A DNA stretch of 64,000 bases. Origin: Gordonia sihwensis NBRC 108236. Lineage in GTDB: Bacteria; Actinomycetota; Actinomycetes; Mycobacteriales; Mycobacteriaceae. Under the pieces are notes generated by a model. The model saw nothing but the letters and a program-made list of their open reading frames with translations. It was not told the origin of the DNA and did no database searches. Below are positions 26,673-35,526 of the stretch, in pieces. The translations under genes were made by a program, and so were the position numbers. Position 1 is the stretch's first letter. The number at the start of each line of letters is the position of its first letter. The DNA is taken from assembly GCF_000333035.1 (NCBI RefSeq), contig NZ_BANU01000001.1:186001-250000 (forward strand), in the 5' to 3' direction.

Positions 26673-28382
26673 GTGGCCGTGTCAGCGATCATGCGCCGGA
26701 TCCGAAACATCTCGCGGCCGAGACCAGCGGATGCCGTATCCGGTCTGGTGACCGCGTTGTTCTCCATCCCGGAGGGGATGGCGTACGCGTCGATCGGTGG
26801 ATTCAATCCGGTCAGCGGTCTGTATTCGGGGATGCTCTCGACACTCGTGGGGTCGATGTTCGCCCGGACCGCGTTGATGGTCACCACCCTGACCAGCGCT
26901 ATCGCACTGTCGTCGCAGAGTGTGCTGTCCTCGGCCGGCCTCGACCCGCACGACGTCGGGAACATCGCGATGCTGACGGTGGCGGTCGGTGCCGTGATGC
27001 TGGTGATGGGTCTGCTGCGCGTCGGCGCGATCATGGACTTCGTCTCGAGCGCCGTGATGACCGGATTCACGGTCGGCATCGCCGTACAGATCGTGGCGGG
27101 GGTGCTCGGCGACGTCACCGGCTACGACCCGGAACGGCACAACACCGTCGTGAAGTTCGTCGAGGTGCTCGGACACGTGCCCCAATGGTCGGGGGCGTCG
27201 GTGGCGGTGGCGCTCGGCACCGTCGCGGTGTGGGGAGTTCTGCAGTTCGTCAGACCGGTCAAGTCGTACGCCACGCTGATCGCACTCGTCGCGGTCACCG
27301 CGGTGGCCGCGGTGACCGGTGCCGACACGGAGACCGTCGGTGATATCGCGAAGGTGCCGAACAGTCTGCCGCCGTTCACGTTTCCGGATCTGAGTGCATT
27401 CCCGAACCTCGTTCTCGGAGCGTTCGCCATCGCCCTGGTCGGTCTCGCTCAGGCAGCGGGCATCTCGGCGGCGGTGCCGAACCCGGACGGATCGAAGGCG
27501 AGTGCGTCCGGGGACTTCTCGGCGCAGGGTGCGGCCAACATCGTCGGCGGCTTCTTCGGATCGTTGCCGACAGGCGGATCCCTGTCCCGCACAGGTGTCG
27601 CGGTCTCCGCGGGCGCGACGAGCCGCTGGGCGGGCGTCTTCGCCGGTGCGTGGCTGGTGGTTCTCGTGCTGATCGCCGGCGCCGCCGCGCAGATCATCCC
27701 GATGCCTGTCATCGGGGGACTGCTGTTCGTCATCGGGTTCGAGTTGATTCAGGGTCGATGGGCCGACGTCACTCTGGTTCTGCGCACGGCGCCGCTGAGC
27801 GCCGTCGCGATGGTGGCGACCTTCCTCGCGACGACCCAGATCCCCCTGCAGTACGCGATCCTCGTCGGTGCCGGAATCTCGCTGGTGCTGTACTGCGTTC
27901 AGGCGGCGCGCAGCGCCCGGCTGCTGGCGCTGGTCCGAGACGACGAGGGCTGGCGTCTGGAAGAACCGCCGAAGACGCTGCCCGCCAACGGGATCACCGT
28001 GCTGTACTACGCCGGCGTCGCGCTGTTCGCAGAAGTGCCCCGCATCTCCGAGACGTGGCCGGCGCCGCCCTCCGCACCGGGCCGGTTCGTGGTGATTCTG
28101 AACGTACGCGTCCTGCCCGACGTGCCGTCGGCGACACTGCAGAAGCTGCTGCGCGCGAAGGCCGAGGCATTGCGGAAGTCGGGCGGGCGTCTCATGCTCG
28201 CGGGCGTCAGTCCCGCGATGATCGACGCGGTGACGCGAGCGGGCCTGGTCCGAGCGCTGGGCGAGGAGAATGTCGTGCCCGCGTCCCGGCATGTCTTCGG
28301 TGGTCTCGACACCGCCTACGCCGATGCCCAGCGCTGGCTCGTGGAGACCGACGGGAACGGTCCGGACGCAGGTACGTCCTGA
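26673..28382 (+). CDS. SulP family anion transporter with C-terminal STAS domain
   Basis: A 569-residue membrane protein. About ten to twelve transmembrane helices include the SulP signature near FSIPEGMAYASIGGFNPVSGLYS (key residues P, GMAYA, P, GLYS). The substrate-site region FFGSLPTGGSLSRTGV follows. The last 130 residues form a STAS domain (VVILNVRVLPDVPSATLQKL). Substrates of this family include sulfate, bicarbonate and dicarboxylates. The GTG at 26673 is chosen because GGAGAGGAA lies about 9 bases upstream. Co-transcribed with the ClC gene. Confidence 0.88.
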   Translation: MAVSAIMRRIRNISRPRPADAVSGLVTALFSIPEGMAYASIGGFNPVSGLYSGMLSTLVGSMFARTALMVTTLTSAIALSSQSVLSSAGLDPHDVGNIAMLTVAVGAVMLVMGLLRVGAIMDFVSSAVMTGFTVGIAVQIVAGVLGDVTGYDPERHNTVVKFVEVLGHVPQWSGASVAVALGTVAVWGVLQFVRPVKSYATLIALVAVTAVAAVTGADTETVGDIAKVPNSLPPFTFPDLSAFPNLVLGAFAIALVGLAQAAGISAAVPNPDGSKASASGDFSAQGAANIVGGFFGSLPTGGSLSRTGVAVSAGATSRWAGVFAGAWLVVLVLIAGAAAQIIPMPVIGGLLFVIGFELIQGRWADVTLVLRTAPLSAVAMVATFLATTQIPLQYAILVGAGISLVLYCVQAARSARLLALVRDDEGWRLEEPPKTLPANGITVLYYAGVALFAEVPRISETWPAPPSAPGRFVVILNVRVLPDVPSATLQKLLRAKAEALRKSGGRLMLAGVSPAMIDAVTRAGLVRALGEENVVPASRHVFGGLDTAYADAQRWLVETDGNGPDAGTS

Positions 28383-28395
28383 CCTCGTCGTCAGG
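28378..28395. terminator. Weak hairpin between SulP and the thioesterase gene
   Basis: CCTGAC-ctcgtc-GTCAGG, a 6-bp perfect stem spanning the two convergent stop codons. Confidence 0.35.
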
Positions 28396-29065
28396 CGTCG
28401 TGATCTGCGGCGGTCGCTGCACGCAACTTCGCGATCTGATCCCGGGACGGGAGATTCCTCGGTGAGACCATGATTCCCTCCGCCGTCACCGTCGGACCGT
28501 CCGCGTCGCAGAGTTCGGCCCGCACGAAGACCTTCCGTCCCTCCGATCCGGTGGTGCGGGCGCGCAGATCGACGTCGCCGAGAGGTGTCGGGCGCAGGTA
28601 CTTCACGGTGAGCGTGCCGGTGAAGCAGGGGGTTCCGTTGCCGACGCTGGCCGCTTCGCCGAGCATCTGATCGAGCAGCATGGCCGAGATCCCGCCGTGG
28701 ACCAGGCCGGCCGGGCCCTCGTACGCGGCGCCGAGCCGTACCCGAGCGGTGGCCGTCCCGTCGTCGTGGTGGTCGACCCGCAGCGGGGGAGCGATGGCGT
28801 TGCGCACACCCACGGCCGCGTTGCCCCACGGCATGCCGGTGAAGTCGCGGGTGAACGGCACTCCGTAGCTGCCCGGCTTCTGCGCTGCGCGCAGTGAGGC
28901 GGTGACCGCGTCGATCCGCCGGCGCGCGTCGTCCAGATCGTCGTCGGGCACCTCGGTGCGGATCACCGCGTCGATCAGCGCGCGGACCGACTCGGTCAGC
29001 GGTTCCACCACGGCGAGCTGCGCAGCGATCTCGTCGGCGCTGAGGTCTACCAATCGAAAGTCCAT
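28391..29065 (-). CDS. PaaI family (hotdog) thioesterase
   Basis: A 224-residue protein with a C-terminal hotdog domain of the PaaI/acyl-CoA thioesterase type (GPAGLVHGGISAMLLDQMLG with the HGG motif near residue 121, then FTGTLTVKYLRPTPLG). The first 75 residues are a helical extension common in actinobacterial members. It hydrolyses an acyl-CoA, substrate unknown. Last gene on the leftward side of the CYP51 locus, 49 bases after CMD, and probably in the same transcript. Confidence 0.85.
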   Translation of the reverse strand: MDFRLVDLSADEIAAQLAVVEPLTESVRALIDAVIRTEVPDDDLDDARRRIDAVTASLRAAQKPGSYGVPFTRDFTGMPWGNAAVGVRNAIAPPLRVDHHDDGTATARVRLGAAYEGPAGLVHGGISAMLLDQMLGEAASVGNGTPCFTGTLTVKYLRPTPLGDVDLRARTTGSEGRKVFVRAELCDADGPTVTAEGIMVSPRNLPSRDQIAKLRAATAADHDA

Positions 29066-29114
29066 GCCGGTCAGCCTATGGTCGTGCGCGGTCTCGACGG
29101 GCGCGGGTTCGGGC

Positions 29115-29510
29115 TCAGTGCTCGGACTTCCGGTGCTTGCCGGCGACCTCGCCGAACATCATCGTCATCTTGGTGCCCAGCGGCCAGCCGACGTAGTAGC
29201 AGAGGAACAGTCCGATCTCGTTCAGCTCCTCCGGCGTGAGTTCGCCGTTGCCGAGCGCCGCCGCCGCCTGGATCTCGGCGACGTCCACCTGACCGTTGGC
29301 GGCCAGCGCGCCGAGGAGTACCAGCCTGCGGTCGCGGTGGGTGAGGCCCTCGCGGCTCCACACCTCGCCGAAGACCTGATCGGCGGTGTGCGCGAAGAAG
29401 TCGCCCGGACCGTCGGACATCTCCCAGCCGTACACCTCCGACATCGTCGCCAGGCCCTTGCGGCGTTGCTCGGTCATCGGGGGCAGATCGTCTTGCGGGG
29501 TCGGGTTCAC
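29115..29510 (-). CDS. Carboxymuconolactone decarboxylase family protein
   Basis: A 131-residue all-helical CMD-fold protein. The core segments LTHRDRRLVLLGALAANGQ and ELTPEELNEIGLFLCYYVGWP match the family, but the AhpD CxxC motif is absent, so it is not an alkylhydroperoxidase of that type. The equivalent M. tuberculosis locus carries Rv0771 at this place. GTG start with AAGGAG 4-5 bases upstream. Leftward operon with the SDR and aldehyde dehydrogenase. Confidence 0.85.
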   Translation of the reverse strand: MNPTPQDDLPPMTEQRRKGLATMSEVYGWEMSDGPGDFFAHTADQVFGEVWSREGLTHRDRRLVLLGALAANGQVDVAEIQAAAALGNGELTPEELNEIGLFLCYYVGWPLGTKMTMMFGEVAGKHRKSEH

Positions 29511-29549
29511 AATGCTCCTTCGGTTCGGTTCATTTCGCTGCGCGCCGGA

Positions 29550-30422
29550 TCAGCCGTCGCGGCGTGTGTCGTGGGCGGAATGGGGCACACCGAGTCCGGC
29601 GGCCAGATCGGTGAGGGCGCGGCGGCCCAGCGGGAGGTCGACGCCGAGCCGGTCGGCCAGTGTCAGTGCCAGGGTCAGGTCCTTCTCGCCGAGATCGCGG
29701 ACGTGCGTGAAGACACCGAACCAGAAGTCGTCGGGAGCGATCGGCCCGGTGGTGTCACGAAGCATGATCGCGCCCGCACCGCCGGTGATCGCATCGGTGT
29801 GCCGGACCACTCGCCCGAGTTGTGCGATGTCGATTCCGGCGGCCTCGGCGAGTCGGGACGCCTCGGCCGTGGCGGCGAAGGAGACGAAGTGCAGCAGGTT
29901 GCGGGCCAGCTTCATCCGCGTTCCGTCGCCGGCCGCCGGGCCGGCATGGACGATGAGATCGCCCGCCGGCGCGAGTGCGGCTCTGGCCCGCTCGTAGCCG
30001 GCGCGATCGCCGCCGATCATGATCGCCAGCCGGCCCTCCGCAGCCCCGGGGGCGCCGCCGGAGATCGGAGCGTCGAGCACGACGATCCCGTCCGCCGCGC
30101 ACGCGGCGGCCTGCTCGGCCGCCGTCTCGGGGGCGATGGTGGAGTGGATCGCGATGAGCGAGCCCGGCGCCAGGTGCGGGCGCAGTTCCCCGATCACCTC
30201 GCGGACCTGGGCGTCGTCGCGAACGCAGATGCTGACCAGATCGCTGGCGGACGCGAGTTCGGGCAGACCGTCCACGGCGACCGCGCCCGCATCGACCAGG
30301 GTGGCGACGGCATCCGGAGAGAGGTCGAAGACGGTGGTCGGAGCGGATCCGGCCAGGCGCGCAGCCATCGGACCGCCGATGTTGCCGAGCCCGACACAGC
30401 CCAGCCGCAGTGCCTCGCTCAT
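29550..30422 (-). CDS. NAD(P)-dependent beta-hydroxyacid dehydrogenase family protein
   Basis: A 290-residue 6-phosphogluconate/3-hydroxyisobutyrate dehydrogenase-like enzyme. The NAD loop is GCVGLGNIGGPMAARL, the substrate loop is DAPISGGAPGAAEGRL, and the catalytic Lys region is GDGTRMKLARNLLHF (Lys near 172 replacing the usual GxxxxxK pattern). Corresponds in position to M. tuberculosis Rv0770. Its start overlaps the SDR stop by 4 bases (ATGA), showing coupling. Confidence 0.87.
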   Translation of the reverse strand: MSEALRLGCVGLGNIGGPMAARLAGSAPTTVFDLSPDAVATLVDAGAVAVDGLPELASASDLVSICVRDDAQVREVIGELRPHLAPGSLIAIHSTIAPETAAEQAAACAADGIVVLDAPISGGAPGAAEGRLAIMIGGDRAGYERARAALAPAGDLIVHAGPAAGDGTRMKLARNLLHFVSFAATAEASRLAEAAGIDIAQLGRVVRHTDAITGGAGAIMLRDTTGPIAPDDFWFGVFTHVRDLGEKDLTLALTLADRLGVDLPLGRRALTDLAAGLGVPHSAHDTRRDG

Positions 30423-31150
30423 GAGCGGATGACCTGTCCGCCGTCGACGTTGAAGATCTGTCCGGTGATCCAGGACGCCTCGTCGGACAGCAGGAACAGA
30501 CACATGCCGACCAGATCCTGCGGCGTGCCCATCCGCCCCAGCGGGAGCTTGGCGACCATGTCGTCGACCATCGCGGCGGGAGTGGTGGAGCGGGTGGCCT
30601 CGGTGTCGATGGGGCCGGGGGCGATCGCGTTGATGCGGATGCGCTGACCGCCGAGTTCGACGGCGAGCTGCTGGGTGAGGCCGTTGACGCCCACCTTGGC
30701 CAGACCGTAGAAGCCGCTGTACAGCCAGGCCGCCGTCGACGACTGGTTCACGATCGCCCCGCCGTGCCGCATATGCGGGTAGCAGGCGCGGGTCACGTTG
30801 AGCGCACCGTCGAGGTTCACGCTCATGAACTTCTTGTAGTAGTCCCACGGCACGGTGGTCAGGAAGTCGAGCTTCATGCCGCCGTAGATCGCGGCGTTGT
30901 TGACGAGCGCGTCGATCTTCCCGCGTTCGTCAACGACGGCCGTCGCGAGCGATGCCGCGGAGTCGGGGTCGGAGACGTCGGTGTGCACGTACATGCCTCC
31001 GATCGCGTCGGCCACCGACCGTCCGGCGTCGTCGTTGACATCGGCGATCACCACGTACGCGCCCTCGTCGGCGAGTGCCCGGGCGTAGGCCTCTCCGATG
31101 CCTCCGGCGGCGCCGGTGACGATGGCGGTCTTGTCGGCGAATCTGGTCAT
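30419..31150 (-). CDS. Short-chain dehydrogenase/reductase
   Basis: A 243-residue classical SDR. The coenzyme loop is TGAAGGIGEAYA near residue 13, followed by NNAA. The catalytic Ser is in NQSST, and the YGLAK motif near 155 supplies Tyr and Lys. ADVNDD after strand 2 suggests NAD(H) preference. It is the positional equivalent of Rv0769. It probably oxidises a hydroxyl on the same substrate class as the P450s. It follows the aldehyde dehydrogenase after 122 bases that contain a dispersed repeat. Confidence 0.9.
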   Translation of the reverse strand: MTRFADKTAIVTGAAGGIGEAYARALADEGAYVVIADVNDDAGRSVADAIGGMYVHTDVSDPDSAASLATAVVDERGKIDALVNNAAIYGGMKLDFLTTVPWDYYKKFMSVNLDGALNVTRACYPHMRHGGAIVNQSSTAAWLYSGFYGLAKVGVNGLTQQLAVELGGQRIRINAIAPGPIDTEATRSTTPAAMVDDMVAKLPLGRMGTPQDLVGMCLFLLSDEASWITGQIFNVDGGQVIRS

Positions 31151-31192
31151 TGGTGTTCCTTCGGGGTGTTGTGGGGTGTGGGCGGGGGTGGA

Positions 31193-31231
31193 GGTTTCGA
31201 CTCGCTTCGCTCGCTCAACCAGCGGGCGGGG
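31193..31231. repeat. Dispersed actinobacterial repeat (GGTTTCGACTCGCT type), copy 1
   Basis: An element beginning GGTTTCGACTCGCTTCGCTC and ending CAACCAGCGGGCGGGG lies in the gap between the aldehyde dehydrogenase and SDR genes. Near-identical copies occur at 53702 and 53789. This repeat type is scattered between genes in Gordonia-like and other actinobacterial genomes (recalled). Confidence 0.7.
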
Positions 31232-31272
31232 CAGGCCGGCGGGAGAGGTGGGAGCGGGAGGGGCCGACCTCC

Positions 31273-32754
31273 CTATACGGGTGTGGCGACCGCCTTGATC
31301 TCGAGGTACTCCTCGAAACCGGCGCGGCCCATCTCTCGCCCGATTCCGCTCTGCTTGTAGCCGCCGAACGGGACGTCGGCGGAGTACCAGATGCCGCCGT
31401 TGACGCTCATCGTCCCGGTGCGGACGCCGTCGACCACGGCGTTCACCCGTTCCGGCGATGTGCCCCACACGGCGCCCGACAGTCCGTAGGGGGAGTCGTT
31501 GGCGAGATCGATCGCGTCGTCGTCGCCATCGTGCGGGATGATCACCAGCACCGGGCCGAAGATCTCCTCCTGTGCGACGCGAGCGGAGTTGCCGACGCCG
31601 GAGATGAGCGTCGGTTCGACGAAGAAACCGCGGTCCAGTCCGGCGGGCCGGCCACCGCCGATCTCGATCACGCCGCCCTCCTCGCGTGCCAGACGCAGGT
31701 AGTTCTCGACGCGCTCCCGCTGCCGGGCGGAGATGAGCGGTCCGCAGACCGTTCCCGGGTCCGTCGGGTCCGCCGCGGACAGGCCCGCCATCGCGTTCTT
31801 GGTGAGTTCGACGGCGGCCGCGAGCTTCTCGCGCGGCACCAGCAGACGGGTGGTGATGGCGCAGCCCTGCCCGGCGTGAGTCACGACGGAGAACGCCGCC
31901 ATCGAACAGGCGGCTGCAAGGTCGGCGTCGTCGAGCACGATGAAGGCCGACTTGCCGCCGAGTTCCAGAAAGACCTTCTTGAGCGTGGGCGCGGCGGCGG
32001 CCATCACCCTGCGGCCGGTGTCGGTGGAACCGGTGAACGAGACGAGATCGACGCGGGGGTCGGTGCACAGTTGCTCACCGAGTGCGTGGTCGGTGGAGGT
32101 GACGATGTTGACCACGCCCGGAGGGCAGTCGGTCTCCTCGGCGATCACCTTCCCGACCAGCGCGGCACACCACGGGGTGTCCGGGGCCGGCTTCAGGACC
32201 ACGGTGCAGCCGGCGGCGAGCGCCGGACCGATCTTGGCGAAGTTGATCTGGTGCGGAAAGTTCCACGGTGTGATCGCGCCGACCACACCGATCGCCTCGG
32301 CGCGCAGCTCTCGCCGGTTCTTGATGCCCATCGGGCTCGCCTCGCCGAGATCGGTGATCCACGAATAGCTCTCGGCGAGGTCGGCGAAGTACCCGAGATC
32401 GGTGATCGGCCCCACCAGCTGCGGGCCGTGCGTCAGGAACGTGGGACAGCCCACTTCGGCGACCGTCAGCTCCCGCAGTTCGTCCGCGTGCGCGAGCAGT
32501 GCGTCGCGCAGTTGCCGCAGGCAGTGGGCGCGGAAGGCGTGGTCGCGCGACCAGTCGGTCCGATCGAAGGCTCGGCGGGCGGCCTCGATCGCCCGATCCA
32601 TGTCGGACGCGGTGGCTTCGGCCGCCTGGCCGATCACCTCCTCCGTAGCGGGGTTGACGACGTCGAAGACGCCGCCGGAACCGGGGATCAGGGCGCCGTC
32701 GACGAGCAGGTCGGTGGCGGTGTCGGGCCTGAGTGGGAGGCTCGCTCGGGTCAT
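31273..32754 (-). CDS. Aldehyde dehydrogenase of the CYP51 locus
   Basis: A 493-residue NAD(P)+-dependent aldehyde dehydrogenase oxidising an aldehyde to the acid. Catalytic Cys298 is in HAGQGCAITTR and the general base Glu264 in LELGGKSA. Asn165 (PWNFP) and the Rossmann segment FTGSTDTGRR complete the site. It is the first gene of the leftward operon and corresponds to M. tuberculosis Rv0768 (aldA). It diverges from the TetR gene, with the site A operator 17 bases upstream of its ATG. Confidence 0.92.
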   Translation of the reverse strand: MTRASLPLRPDTATDLLVDGALIPGSGGVFDVVNPATEEVIGQAAEATASDMDRAIEAARRAFDRTDWSRDHAFRAHCLRQLRDALLAHADELRELTVAEVGCPTFLTHGPQLVGPITDLGYFADLAESYSWITDLGEASPMGIKNRRELRAEAIGVVGAITPWNFPHQINFAKIGPALAAGCTVVLKPAPDTPWCAALVGKVIAEETDCPPGVVNIVTSTDHALGEQLCTDPRVDLVSFTGSTDTGRRVMAAAAPTLKKVFLELGGKSAFIVLDDADLAAACSMAAFSVVTHAGQGCAITTRLLVPREKLAAAVELTKNAMAGLSAADPTDPGTVCGPLISARQRERVENYLRLAREEGGVIEIGGGRPAGLDRGFFVEPTLISGVGNSARVAQEEIFGPVLVIIPHDGDDDAIDLANDSPYGLSGAVWGTSPERVNAVVDGVRTGTMSVNGGIWYSADVPFGGYKQSGIGREMGRAGFEEYLEIKAVATPV

Positions 32755-32770
32755 TGTCAGAACTCCATCT

Positions 32771-32782
32771 GGACAGGTGTCT
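32771..32782. promoter_or_regulatory. Shared palindromic operator, site A
   Basis: GGACAGGTGTCT, followed by another GGAC half-site (32783-32786), lies in the 63-base gap between aldehyde dehydrogenase and the TetR gene. It is placed to control both, as an autoregulated TetR operator would be. It fits RGACWRGTGTCY. Confidence 0.55.
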
Positions 32783-32817
32783 GGACTTCGGTTCAACCGT
32801 AGAGTAGCGTGCGTCAC

Positions 32818-33414
32818 ATGTCCACCCCAGTCGAGTCCGCCGGTGTCGCGGCCGAGTCCACCCGGCGGCGCCTGAGTCCGCAGCAGGCCGAGAAGATCAC
32901 CAAGATGACCGAGGCGGCCGTCGAGATCCTCGCCGCGGACGGCTTCGATGCGCTCTCGGTGCGTGACGTCGCGAAGCGCGCGGGGGTGGCGCCGGCCACC
33001 GCCTACACGTATTTCAGCTCGAAGAGTCACCTGGTGGCGGAGGTGTTCTGGCGGCGTCTGGCCGCCGGAGTGCCCGAGGTGGACGCCTCCCTGCCCCGGG
33101 CCGAGCGCGTGGCGCAGGTGCTGCGCGGAGTCTCGACCGTGGTCGCCGGAGAGGGACAGCTCGGCGGAGCCGTCACCGTCGCGCTGCTGGGCAGCGACCC
33201 GGACTCCGAGCACCTGCGGTGGCGGATCGGCGGGTTCATTCACGACCGCCTCGCCGCCGCGGTCGGTGACGACCACCCCGATGCCCCTCGGGTGGTGGAC
33301 GCCCTGCAGATGCTCTACGCAGGCGGACTCGTCACCGCCGGCATGGGACACCTGACCTACGAAGCGACATCCGAGCGGCTGGTCGCGGCCGCCGCACTGC
33401 TCTTCAACGATTGA
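32818..33414 (+). CDS. TetR family regulator of the CYP51 locus
   Basis: A 198-residue TetR repressor. The DNA-binding helix-turn-helix LSVRDVAKRAGVAPATAYTYFSSK is at about residues 44-67. The helical C-terminal ligand domain is variable. It is the positional equivalent of Rv0767c. The GTG codon 9 bases upstream is an alternative start. It heads the rightward operon (13 bases before the P450) and diverges from the aldehyde dehydrogenase, so it very likely represses both through site A. The ligand may be an intermediate of the local pathway. Confidence 0.92.
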   Translation: MSTPVESAGVAAESTRRRLSPQQAEKITKMTEAAVEILAADGFDALSVRDVAKRAGVAPATAYTYFSSKSHLVAEVFWRRLAAGVPEVDASLPRAERVAQVLRGVSTVVAGEGQLGGAVTVALLGSDPDSEHLRWRIGGFIHDRLAAAVGDDHPDAPRVVDALQMLYAGGLVTAGMGHLTYEATSERLVAAAALLFND

Positions 33415-33427
33415 TGGGAATGAGACG

Positions 33428-34696
33428 TTGACCGTCACCGACACCGGAATGCAGGAGTCGATTCCGTTCGACCCGTACGACTACGACTTTCACGAGGACC
33501 CGTATCCGACCTACGCGCGGCTGCGCCGCGACGCGCCGGTGTACCGCAACACCGACGGCGACTTCTGGGCGCTGGCCCGGCACGACGACGTCTCCGAGGC
33601 CTTCCGCGACAACGTGCGGCTGTCGAACAGCTGGGGCGTCTCGATGGATCCGACGTCGTACAACGAGAACGCCGAGTACGCGATGAGCTTCCTGGCGATG
33701 GACGACCCGCGCCACCTGCGCCTGCGCAAGCTCGTCTCGAAGGGATTCACGCCGCGCCGGGTCAGCGAGCTCGCACCTCGGATCCACGAGCTGACGAATC
33801 GGCACTGGGCGCGCTGCGTGGAGATGGGGGAGTTCGACTTCGTCCACGACTTCGCCGGACTGTTGCCGATGGACGTGGTCTCGGAGCTGCTCGGGGTCGG
33901 GCCGTCCGACCGCGCATACCTGCGACGGCAGTCGGATCTGCTGATCCACCGGGAGGAGGGCGTCACCGATGTCCCCGAAGCCGCTGTGCGCGCCTACCTG
34001 GAGTTGCACGGCTATTACGCGGAGTTGCTCGCCGACCGTCGCAGACGCCCGGGCGACGACCTCGTCTCCGCGCTGATCGGCGCCGAACTCGTCGGAGACG
34101 GGGTGGCCGCGGCGAAGGGCGAGCGCACCACGATGACCGACCAGGAGATCATCGGCTTCATGATGCTCATGGTGGTCGCGGGCAACGAGACCACCACCAA
34201 GCTGCTGGCGAATTCCGTCTACTGGGGTCATCGCAGCGGGGGGCAGGTGGCGGGGATCCTCGATGAGGTCGGCGCGGGCGCCGATCCGGCGGCCGTCGTC
34301 GGGGACTGGGTCCAGGAGACGCTCCGGTTCGACACCTCCACGCAGATGCTGCTGCGGCGCGTGGTCGACGACGTCGAATACGGCGGCTACACCATTCCCG
34401 CGGGCGATCGGGTGCTGCTGCTGATCGGTTCGGCGAATCGAGACGAAGAGGTCTTCGGGCCGGACGCGGACCAGTACCGCATCGGCCGTGACAGCAGCCG
34501 CACCATCCTCTCGTTCGGACTCGGCACGCACTTCTGCCTGGGAGCGCACCTGGCCCGACTCGAGGCCGACCTCGGCCTCGCCGAGATCGCCCGAACCGTC
34601 AAGAGTTTCGACGTCGACGTCGACGCCGCCGAACGCGTGCACTCGGTGAACGTCCGCGGTTTCGCGTCCCTCCCGATGAAAGTGGTCCCCCGATGA
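33428..34696 (+). CDS. Cytochrome P450 (CYP123-like position)
   Basis: A 422-residue soluble bacterial P450. Heme-ligand Cys370 is in FGLGTHFCLGAHLAR. The I-helix oxygen-binding segment is VVAGNETTTKLLAN, and the ExxR pair is in ETLRFDTSTQ. The start is TTG at 33428, preceded by GGGAATGAG; an ATG at 33449 lacks a ribosome binding site. It occupies the place of M. tuberculosis CYP123 (Rv0766c), but membership of that exact family is inference. It shares 4 bases with the next SDR gene. Confidence 0.9.
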   Translation: MTVTDTGMQESIPFDPYDYDFHEDPYPTYARLRRDAPVYRNTDGDFWALARHDDVSEAFRDNVRLSNSWGVSMDPTSYNENAEYAMSFLAMDDPRHLRLRKLVSKGFTPRRVSELAPRIHELTNRHWARCVEMGEFDFVHDFAGLLPMDVVSELLGVGPSDRAYLRRQSDLLIHREEGVTDVPEAAVRAYLELHGYYAELLADRRRRPGDDLVSALIGAELVGDGVAAAKGERTTMTDQEIIGFMMLMVVAGNETTTKLLANSVYWGHRSGGQVAGILDEVGAGADPAAVVGDWVQETLRFDTSTQMLLRRVVDDVEYGGYTIPAGDRVLLLIGSANRDEEVFGPDADQYRIGRDSSRTILSFGLGTHFCLGAHLARLEADLGLAEIARTVKSFDVDVDAAERVHSVNVRGFASLPMKVVPR

Positions 34697-35526
34697 GATT
34701 TCAGCCCCATCCCGGACGTCGGCCCGTGCTGGTCGCCGGTGCCTCGTCCGGCATCGGCGAGGCCACCGCCCTGGCCCTCGCCGCGGTCGGCCATCCGGTC
34801 GCCCTCGGCGCACGCCGTGTGGAGAAGTGTGCCGCGACTGCCGCACGGATCGTCGCCGACGGAGGCGAAGCGGTCGCCGTCGCGCTCGACGTGACCGACG
34901 ACGACGCCGTCCGGACCGCGGTCGACGCGGCGCAGGAGGCGCTGGGTCCCCTCGAAGTGGTGGTCGCCGGTGCCGGCGATCTCCAGATCGGCCGAGCCCA
35001 CGAGATGCCGGTGGACGAGTGGGCGGCGCAGATCGATGTGCACCTGGTCGGCGCGTACCGGCTCTACCGCGCGGTGGCGCCCGCGATGATCGCGCGCCGC
35101 CGTGGCGACATCGTGTTCATCAGTTCCGACGTCGTCGCCCACCCGCGTCCGTGGTCGTCGGCGTACGTCGCCGCCAAATGCGGTGTCGAGGGCATGGTCG
35201 CCACCATCGACATGGAGTTGGAGGGCACCGGGGTGCGCGCCGGTCTGGTGCGGCCCGGCCAGACGATCACGGGCATGGGCATGAATCTCGATCAGAAGCA
35301 GACCGAGGCGATGCTCAACGACTGGATCGCGTTCGGCCTGGCCCGGCACGGCAACTTCCTCACACCCGAGAATCTGGCTTCGGCTGTCATGGCGATGATC
35401 TCGATGCCGCCCGGCGCGCACATGCGATCGGTCGACGTCGAAGCCGAGGGCGAGCTCGTACCGCCGGAATCGTCCACCCCCGCCCAGCCCGAACCGGTCG
35501 CGCATTCGGAAGGAGCACCGGCATGA
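34693..35526 (+). CDS. Short-chain dehydrogenase/reductase between the two P450s
   Basis: A 277-residue SDR. The coenzyme loop is AGASSGIGEATAL near residue 16, with ALGARRVEK indicating NADP(H) preference (Arg after strand 2). The catalytic residues are in ISSDV and SAYVAAKCG (Tyr, Lys). The C-terminal tail (about 250-277) is Pro/Glu-rich and disordered. The usual NNAG motif is degenerate (AGAGD). Positional equivalent of Rv0765c. Overlaps both neighbours by 4 bases, so the operon is translationally coupled. Confidence 0.9.
   Translation: MRFQPHPGRRPVLVAGASSGIGEATALALAAVGHPVALGARRVEKCAATAARIVADGGEAVAVALDVTDDDAVRTAVDAAQEALGPLEVVVAGAGDLQIGRAHEMPVDEWAAQIDVHLVGAYRLYRAVAPAMIARRRGDIVFISSDVVAHPRPWSSAYVAAKCGVEGMVATIDMELEGTGVRAGLVRPGQTITGMGMNLDQKQTEAMLNDWIAFGLARHGNFLTPENLASAVMAMISMPPGAHMRSVDVEAEGELVPPESSTPAQPEPVAHSEGAPA

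Noticed and set aside
26682..28829. 715-codon minus-strand open frame opposite SulP
   Set aside because: Arg/His/Asp-rich shadow frame with no domain; the SulP transporter on the plus strand is unambiguous.
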